The notes under the pieces: model-generated
Seen by the model: only the letters and a program-made list of their open reading frames with translations
Told to the model about the DNA's origin: nothing
Databases searched by the model: none
Translations under genes and position numbers: made by a program
Shown: positions 56,104-64,000 of the stretch, in pieces
Position numbering within the stretch: position 1 is the stretch's first letter
Layout: each line of letters opens with the position of its first letter
Assembly: GCF_020283565.1 (NCBI RefSeq)
Contig: NC_060063.1
Location: forward strand, 3,804,563 to 3,868,562
DNA: 64,000 bases
Source of the DNA: Trifolium pratense
Taxonomy: Eukaryota; Streptophyta; Magnoliopsida; Fabales; Fabaceae
Reading direction: 5' to 3'

Positions 56104-59100
56104 ATGATAGAAAGGGCGGATGATGGAGCGCCATTTGGTAATTTCTGGATAGAGGAAATTAATGGGGAGGTTCAGACCTCTGCGAGGAAGAAAAGGAAAT
56201 ATAAACCAAAGAAAAAGGAGTACAATGGATGGGGATCAACTTCTCTTATTCAGTTTCTTGAATCCATTGGTATAGATACAACAAACAAGATAACTCAAAG
56301 TGATGTAACTCAAATTATAAATGATTATGTTAAGCAGAATAACCTTCTTCATCCTACCAAAAAGAAAAGAATTGAGTGTGATGCGAGGCTTCATTTGTTG
56401 TTCGGAAGGAAGAGCATTAGCCGGTTGAAGATTAGTGACTTGCTTGAGTCACACTTTGAGGAGAACTGCGGACAATCTGATGATGATTTTCTGTTTGACT
56501 CAGAAGATGATGAATATGTGCCAGGGACATGTGAAATCCCAAAACCGGTGTCTTCGGAGAGGAAGAATCACCCAAAGAAACATGTTGTTGAGAAACCAAG
56601 GAGCTGTTTTGCTGCCGTCATTCCATTCAACATCAAGCTTGTTTATTTAAAGAAAAGTCTAGTTGATGAACTTTTGAAGGACCCTGAAACTTTTGAGACC
56701 AAAGTAGTTGGAAGCTTCATAAGAATCAAGTGTGACCCAAATGACTACCTTCAGAAGAACTCACACCAGCTTCTGCAAATCACAGGTAACTTGTCTGCTT
56801 TAGGTTGATTATGCCATTGTATTTTAACAATGGCTTCTTTATTTTCATAACTTTAAATGTACAAGTTAGTTTGGAAGGAGGCTTTGTCTGCATCGTGCAA
56901 GATAATCTACAAGATAAATAACATGGTGCCGTCAGTATTATATTAATTAGTTTTGTTTTATTTACTCAATTTTATATCATTTAGTTAAACAATTAATTTT
57001 CGGATCTCTTTCCTCTACCACTCTTTGTTACTCCTGTACTAAAAAAAAAGTTCTTGCTATCCCCAGAGATGGAGCCACGTAGTGGCCAGGGTGTTCAAAT
57101 GCACCCCCCCCAAACTTAATACCAATTTTTTTTTTTTATTCTTGAGCCCCCTCAAATTTAAGCATTGCACCTCACCATAGCAGCGCACAACACACTCATT
57201 TAACACTGGGTATGCAGTCCAAACTGTAAAGCTTGACTCAAAGTACATGATTTTATTTATAATATTAATTGGTTAAAAATCAAACCCAAAATATATCCTA
57301 ATAAAATGGGTTTAGTAGGATTCGAACCTGGTTATAGTGATGTATAAAATGAAAACTTTTACCATTAAGCCAAATTGATGAACGTGAAATATGTTGTTTC
57401 ATAGAAATATATATAGCATATAAAGTGTATTAGGTTATTTAGTATGATATTTACAAATTGTGATTGATAAAAAATATTTATAATTTTACTATTTCAAATA
57501 TAGGACTCTTAAGAAATGTGTTTGACAATATTGATAGTGAGTTTATTATTCAACGATTTCAGAACATGAAACCGCATAGAGAATATATATTACTGAAATC
57601 GTTGAATATATATTACTACAGTTATTGATTAATGTTCAAAATTTTGAACCCCCCTGATCCAGGGTCGTGGCAACGCCACTAGCTATCCCTGTTCATCCTT
57701 ATCGCTTCAGAAAATTACTTTTCACAAATTGGAAAGACATCACCCAAATTATGACAATATTGAAACAAATTATTATGTAGCTAGGAAAATACAGAAAATT
57801 ATCTTTGACATATCAAAACTTTCAAATAAAACAGATAAGTCTTAAAATTATGTATCATTATTTTTGTTAATTTAAACAATTATAAATATTCTAGATCTAG
57901 AGAGATCAATTCATGGTTGTGAAAAACAGCTCAAAGGATAGTTTGAAATGGGCGCTTTTTGTCCTTCCATGAAAATTCTAGATCTTGGGTGAGGCGCTAT
58001 TTGGCAGGTGAGTGAGCAAGAAACAGAGTTGGAGAAGACAATGGCAGCCATCATACAAATTGGTGAGAAGATAATGAGTTTAACCAGATGAGAGATGGGA
58101 TTAATGGTCTTCTTCACCGGGGTCCGACGAGAGAGATGGGATTAATTGGAGAGAAAGATAAATACATGAGATGATATGGTGTTGAGACCGTAGGATATTA
58201 TGATGGAACTGAATGCATCTATCGGATAAAATAAAGTCTTGCATAGTGCAAAGACTTGGGTAGATGTTGCATGGAAGGTATAATCATCAACTGCATAATT
58301 TTAATACCTGTGCTTGCCAAAAGGAGCAAAGACAAATAAAGTGCACTTTTTTTTTTGGGTACAAAAGTGCACTTATTTATTATGTACGCTTCTTTAGCAT
58401 TCATTAGTGTAAGTCACATGCATTTTTTATGATTTGGAAAAGTAATCCAATCAACGATTTGGACCACTCTCAGTGACTGATAAAGAATACGAAACCTCAT
58501 GCTGGGTGGGATTCACATAAATGAAGCAAACTTAAATGTATGTACTCTTTTTTGACATCATTAGTATAGGTGATTAGACTGAATTAGACATATGTTTCCA
58601 TTGAAAATCAATAATAATGAACAAAGTAGTTGAATCCAATATACTCAAGCTCCCTGGTATTAAAAAGACTGAAGATGACCAAATTGTGTTTGGCTTGTAT
58701 TATTTTCTCTTGATGTCATTAGTATATGTTATGTGGTGGGTGTGATTTCATCATAATTGAATGTAGACAATTCACATTTCACAATGAAGTCCAATGAACA
58801 AAATAATCTTGATCCATTTGATCTCCTTCCAGAATGCGCTAAGTTCAACTTAGTTACTTGTGAATTTGGTATGTCAATTGACAGTTATATGCGACAGATA
58901 TAGAAAAATTAGATCACGAGATTTATCTTTAGCTGAAGTATATTTATTTCTTGGTTATATTCCAGGTATAAAGAAGAGCTCAGGAGTGGGTGGGGAAATT
59001 CGCTTGCAAGCTTCTGGTTTCATTAAAGACATCAGCATTAACATGCTTTCAGATGACAATTTCTCTGAGGTACAGCTGAATTATCTTACCACTTTAGCTT

Positions 59101-62100
59101 TATTTAGTAGCAATTACGGTCTCTGCCAATGAGGATTAGCTCAACTAGTAGGATCGAATTGTATCAACTATCAACTAATAGGTCTTTGGTTCAATTCATG
59201 TTAGTGATCCTTCATTGACAAGTCAATTGTAACTTAAGTACCATTTTCAATGGCTTGTGCCATGCCCCACACTTTTAATGGTGGCAACTTTTCACCTACT
59301 GAATTTTCATGTACCGCAAAATAGTTGTCAGCTCTGGTCTGAAGTGTTATGTTAACTGTGTTATAATTTCTTTTAATCAATACCTAAAAATTAGTGCTCG
59401 ATTATCTTATTGGCTTTTAATAAATAAGCCCGTGCTAACTGGAAGTTGATTTTTTTGGTATTTCTGAATTCTGATTCTCTCCTCTCCAGTCCTGTCATTA
59501 TTACCCTATCTAAATCATATATTTGTTTATAATGTGAAGCATTTCATGGATGTGGTGAGTTATAATATCTTGCAAGTGTAAATATCCATGCAAGATAAAG
59601 TTGTACCAAATGCTAATAAAAACATGGATGGTGGGGGAACCACATTCACCATAAGGGTTCATGTTGTCTTCTGACTATAATAATTATTATGATTTCACAT
59701 GAGATGAGATAAGGCCTGAAATTGAGTTTGTTAATGGGAGCTATCCCTCTCCCTACGAGCCAGTTTTGTAAGACTTGAGCTGGGTCCAACCCAAATTTTA
59801 AGGTGATGTCAAAGTCTATCCAAATTTTAGTCATTTTCAGATGTTTAGTCACACTCCAGATGTTTAGTCTTGGGCGTGAGGGGTTTGTGTGTTAAAATAA
59901 AGTCTCAGTGAATAAGATAAAGCCTGAAAATAAGTTTATAAGTGGTAAGCATTTCTCACCTTACAAATTGGTTTTACTAAGGCTGAGTTAGGTCCATCCC
60001 AGATTTTAAGAATAATTATAGAAGAATACACAAAACCATTTTTTTATTAATCAAGTTCTAGCAAATTTTGCCAGTCTGATAACTTTTCTATGTGAATATA
60101 GAGGATCTAAAATGATAGGGTAGAGTGCTTCAAGGTTATATTCTAGTACCAATTAATGCAAGCCTAATATTTCAGAGAAGTAAAGTAGTGGTTAGGGCAT
60201 GGAGTATAATAGAAGAAAAAATCCACATGAAGTTTCCTCTTAGTTTTTAATTAAGCCGGCACCTTGTCCTAAACTTTGTGGATCTGGGACTGTGCTTCTT
60301 TTTTCCGTTACAAAATCAAATCATCATTCTGACCGCAATAGGGCTTATTATGTAGCTTCCTTGTGTCATATATCAATGAGGTTTATTATGTCTTCGGTTT
60401 CAGGCAGAGTGTGAGGATTTGCATAGAAGAGTAAAAGACGGCTTACTCAAGAGACCTATGATTGTAAGTTCTTTTCAGTAATTTGAGATTGAATTATTCT
60501 GATTAATGGAATTCCTGAAGAACTAGAATAATCAGTTTTGTTGCGGTAAATCTATGTGTGGTGCTTTTATTCTAAATATTATGACAATGCCTTCTTTTTG
60601 TTTTATTCATCGTAGGTGGATTTGGAGGAAAAGGCTAGAGTATTGCATGAGGATATGACTAAGCATGTACGCAAGAACCCTTGCATTTTGATTTCTTCAT
60701 TCATGTTTCATTTCAGTGATTTTCTCACAGTTTATTTCTTTGCACTTCTTATAAATGATATACAGCGGTTATTTGGCACAATAAGTATAATGATACATAA
60801 GAATAAGGGAAAAGATAAAGAAACAAATGTTCAAGAAAGGACATCCATATTAGTCACACACATTTTCATGAGAATTGTACTTTGCTAAATATTGTGTGGA
60901 GCACACCAATATTATTCTTATTAACTTGGCTGCATTATCAATGAGACAGGACACGTACACAATGAAACAATGTGAAATGTGATATTTAACTGTATAAGTA
61001 ATTTTTATTTTGATAAAATATGTAGATGATAAACTGTTGTATCTTGTCTTGTGTGTCAAAAGATATATCAAGTAATATAAACATCTGTCTTCCGATTTAT
61101 ACTTTTAATATATACACACGTCATGTTTCTGTGTGTGTGTGTATGTAAATTAAAACTATTTATGCTGCTCATCCAGTTTCAAATGATAATTTATGTTTAT
61201 TCTTTTGATATTTGGGTTTGATTCTTTACCTAACTTTTCTGCTTTCTTGTTATGTGGTGAATCTGCCATAGTGGCTTGCAAAAGAAATTGCTCTGCTAGA
61301 AAATCTTATTGACCGAGCAAATGAAAAGGGTTGGCGAAGAGAATATCCTTTTCTGATATTTATCTTACATTAGCTTTTTCTATATTGTGGTAATGTCTCC
61401 CTATTCATTTTTGCTTCAGAAGATTCATATGTGAATTTTGTTGCTGAACATTGTTAATCCATCACGCGATACATGTTACACAACTAAATTTGTTCTCTAG
61501 TAGATTTTCCATAGATTGTTAACTGGCAATGAACTGATTAAACTCAAAATTAGTAGGTAAATCTGATTACACATCACACTGATTACATTACAATCCCGTC
61601 TAATGCTTTGAATTTTATTCAACCCATACTCATGAATAATGTCAATTGAACTGATGAATATTTTGCATTAGGATTCCGTCTTTTCATCATGAGTATTTGG
61701 CTATAACCTTGTTTCGAAATTCTTTATAGTAAAAAATTTCTATAAGATAGATATTCCTTAATCTATTGGAAGCACATTGGACGGGTACCTACAAAAAAGG
61801 GCCAAGCTTAAGAGTCCGGAGGAACAGGAGCTATTATTGCGTGAAATTCCTCAAGTTATTGCAGAAGATCTAGAATCAGAGTCTACGACACTAGATGTTC
61901 CAGATAAAAAAGATGAAACAAATTTCCAAGAGTTGTCGCAGACTACCTCTACAAAAGCATCGTTACCGACTGAGGTCCCAAAGGCAGTTACAGATGATTT
62001 TGAAGATGATTTTGCAGATGAACAGGAATGGTTATTCCAAGACATTCCACAAGTTACTACAGGTTATCTAGACTTTTCAGAATCCAAAACACCAGAAGTT

Positions 62101-63476
62101 CCAGATAAAAAGGCAGAAAATAATATGCAAGGGTTTTGGGAAGCTACTTGTACAAAAGAATCTTTAGTGACCGAGGTGTCAAAAACGGTTGCTAATGGTT
62201 TTCTAGATTTTTCCGAATCCAAAGCACCAGAAGTTCAAGATAAAAAGGCAGAAAATAATATGCAAGGGTTTTGGGTAGCTAATTGTACAAAAGAATCTTT
62301 AGTGACCGAGGTCTCAAAAACGGTTGCTAATGGTTTTCTAGATTTTTCAGAATCCAAAGCACCAGAGGTTCAAGATAAAAAGGCAGAAAATAATATGCAA
62401 GGGTTTTGGGAACCTACTTGTGCAAAAGAATCTTTAGTGACCAAGATCTCAAAAACGGATGCTAATGGTTTTGCATGCAAGGCTACAAAACTGTATGCTG
62501 CCGATCGAACAAAACAAGAAAGTGAGTCACCAAAGTCGATTCTCAGTCTTAGCGGACCATCAGAAGTTCCTCTTTTCAATATGGCAATGAATAGCACTGC
62601 GTCGAATTGCATTTCGCGCGACACAATCACTTCTGCAGGTTTGTTATAATCGCCCCTCTTTTTCCATGATTCTATATTTTAATGTAAGCATATTGTTTGT
62701 CTGGGATTGCATTGGATGGTACTACCTTTGTTCCTTGTTAAAAGCTCCCTTTAATGTTAACATATATTAAGAAAAGTATGTAGTGTATTTAATGTGTTCA
62801 TTTTGTTTTTAGATGTTTCTAAAATACTCTTTAAGTATACGAATGTGTTCAATTTTGACTTGTCATCTTCCAAGACACTTAGTAGTATTAGGGACAAAGT
62901 AGTATTGTGACTATTGGCACGTAATAGTTAATGGAAGTGTGCTACATTTATTTATTATGCCTGAGAAGCACTTAGGATAAGCCATGTCCCTGTCATTCCA
63001 TTCATTGATGTTCTTTGCATGTTTTGGCAGTGCACCAATGGTCTAGTGTGCCGGTTCATCAGCAACCAGCTAAACAAACAGACTTTGCATATAAGAAGGA
63101 TGGTTTATCTATACCAGGCAAATCAAATGAAGTTACGATCAGAGCTAATATTACTCAAGGACCGTCTGACAAGCAGATCCAGGTTATAGAATTGAGCGAT
63201 GATGATGAGGAGGAGATTGAAAAGCCAAGCACCATAAAACCAAGCATCATAAAACCAGTTCCTGGTGAGGAGTTGCAATCCTCAATGTGGCATTACAAAG
63301 ATCCTCAAGGACAGGTGCAAGGACCTTTCCCCATAATTTCTCTAAAATGTTGGAGTGATGCTCGCTACTTTTCTCCGGACTTCAAGGTTTGGAAAGCAGG
63401 GCAAAGCCAAGATCAAAGTGTACTATTGTTGGATATTCTACCCAAATATTTTCCCCTTGGATCAAATTTCGTATGA
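56104..63476 (+). CDS. SWIB/MDM2, Plus-3 and GYF domain protein (At5g08430-like)
   Basis: Coding exons: 56104-56785, 58966-59069, 60404-60463, 60616-60666, 61272-61342, 61776-62638, 63031-63476. Phases agree; 758 residues. Basic N-terminus (KKRKYKPKKK), SWIB domain (about 42-118, GWGSTSLIQFLESIG...), acidic patch, Plus-3 domain (about 170-320, running over exons 1-5, with FIRIKCDPNDYLQKN), then GWRRELDGYLQKRAKLKSPE. A disordered region with three 45-residue repeats follows, then an acidic ELSDDDEEEIE and a GYF-like domain (about 697-748, WHYKDPQGQVQGPF). No PHD or CCCH finger, so it is not full NERD. Relatives are nuclear and tied to RNA-directed silencing or transcription; role here inferred. 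Five introns are GT-AG, but the fifth (61343-61775) is AT-AC. ATG 56104 is the first in-frame ATG. Confidence 0.92.
57064..57681. mobile_element. hAT-type non-autonomous element, 618 bp, in SWIB gene intron
   Basis: Left end CAGAGATGGAGCCACGTAGT; right end on the opposite strand TAGTGGCGTTGCCACGACCC. The inverted ends are imperfect. An exact 8-bp target duplication GCTATCCC (57056-57063, 57682-57689) flanks it, diagnostic for hAT. The interior has GATTCGAACCTGG near 57320 and no transposase. It lies in the first coding intron. Confidence 0.85.
59690..60015. mobile_element. Decayed TRIM-like relic in SWIB gene intron
   Basis: Two diverged direct repeats (59712-59800 and 59920-60010) share AAGCCTGAAA, TTTGTAAG/TTTACTAAG, CTGAGTTAGGTCCA and CCCAGATTTTAA words. 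Between them GTCTTGGGCGTGAGGGGTTT recalls the TRIM interior. Borders are lost; class inferred by resemblance. Confidence 0.5.
61343..61775 (+). other. AT-AC (U12-type) intron
   Basis: 5' splice site ATATCCTTTTC fits the U12 consensus (A/G)TATCCTTT exactly. The 3' end is AC. The branch-like TTCCTTAAT at 61754-61762 puts its A 14 bases from the end, in the U12 range. It joins GGTTGGCGAAGAGA to ATTGGACGGGTAC, giving GWRRELDGY in frame. No GT near the 5' end gives a working frame. Confidence 0.9.
62071..62475 (+). repeat. In-frame 135-bp tandem repeat (3 copies) in the SWIB gene
   Basis: Units start at 62071, 62206 and 62341, each 45 codons, with the core KKAENNMQGFW and KESLVT. Upstream sequence (61880-62070) shows older, shorter matches (PDKKDETNFQ, KASLPTEVPK), so the array likely grew from an earlier repeat. 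It enlarges a disordered acidic linker before the GYF domain. Confidence 0.93.
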
Positions 63477-64000
63477 GGTGTCAACATAGCCGGGATGTTA
63501 GTCATCAGAGTATGCTTTAGCATATCAATTTTGATTTTTTAAAAATGTGATGCTTTCCAATCCTGGACAATTACTCAGTTTGATTCAAATCCAACCAACC
63601 ACCTGCAACTTAAAATTGTAACTATGTTGTTTCAACCTGCGACTTTGTATTGTAACTAGGTACTCATACTCTCTATTTGATTGTTTTTTCCCTCTTTGCT
63701 TGTCTCCCTTTTTATCTTACCAAAGGGAACTGTCATTCATTTATGAATGAGAATGATGCATCATGCATCCAATTGGTTGTAGAATTCTGTGTTATGTTCC
63801 AATGTTCAGACAAAGGCTAAGGTTGTCCAAGTTAGTGATTATTGAGGCTGTCAAGAAAAGATATCAATTTGCTGTGAGGAGGTTGATGTAATAGATTTAG
63901 CTGAATCCCTAGCTTGGATTACAAATAAAATGGTTCAGTTTCAAATTGATCAAATAAATTGAAAATCAAACATAATGTTTACTGTTTCTTTTTTAGACTT
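63477..64000 (+). other. 3' UTR and flank of the SWIB/Plus-3/GYF gene
   Basis: After the stop (63474-63476) the sequence is T-rich with AATAAA-like words (AATAAATTG near 63953). No second gene starts before the window ends. Confidence 0.45.

Noticed and set aside
57310..57385. Possible tRNA gene (GATTCGAACCTGG with TTACCATTAAGCCA)
   Set aside because: B-box-like words only; no cloverleaf acceptor stem could be formed, and it lies inside the hAT element.

Overview
The window is nuclear DNA from a flowering plant. It is AT-rich, its genes are split by short GT-AG introns, and retrotransposons, MITEs, SINEs and a Helitron surround them. The gene families (CBP60, LRK10L-type receptor kinases, FMO1-type monooxygenase, VIN3-like protein, SWIB/Plus-3/GYF protein) and the repeat style suggest a papilionoid legume of the Medicago/Trifolium kind. 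The species is inferred, not proven. No rRNA, tRNA, CRISPR or bacterial operon is present.

Left part (1-31.9 kb). A complete eight-exon CBP60-type gene (181-5236, +) is followed by a dead receptor-kinase copy on the minus strand (5971-6750). Next comes a nested transposon block: a TIR element carrying a gag-only Copia-like LTR element (7324-10025). Beyond it a broken kinase ectodomain is split by a 4.45-kb CACTA transposon (10929-15379) that carries a Ulp1-like protease gene. Two intact LRK10L-type receptor kinases follow (16687-19324 and 22791-25947, +). Each has a flavin-monooxygenase tail beyond its 3' end: a broken fragment at 20447-20815 and the complete five-exon gene at 28709-31942 (-). 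This looks like one segmental duplication.

Middle (33-46.9 kb). A VIN3-like (VEL/VIL2-type) Polycomb-associated gene (33107-39738, -) has a 3.2-kb first intron holding a ~300-bp satellite array and TRIM relics. Its start region and upstream DNA occur three times (39.74-41.74, 43.54-44.64 and 46.15-46.86 kb), interrupted by two Copia-type fragments. A non-autonomous Helitron lies at 45.3-45.9 kb.

Right part (47-64 kb). 47-54.5 kb has no host gene. It holds SINEs with target duplications, a foldback MITE, and an RNase H relic hit by a PIF/Harbinger-type element that was itself hit by a MULE. The last gene (56104-63476, +) encodes a SWIB/Plus-3/GYF protein. One of its introns is an AT-AC, U12-type intron, and its longest exon contains a 45-residue tandem repeat.

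The CBP60, LRK10L and FMO1-like families are all linked in other plants to salicylate or N-hydroxypipecolate immunity, while the VEL and SWIB/GYF families act on chromatin. A functional link within this locus is only inference. Exon coordinates come from reading frames and splice signals alone; no transcript evidence was available.
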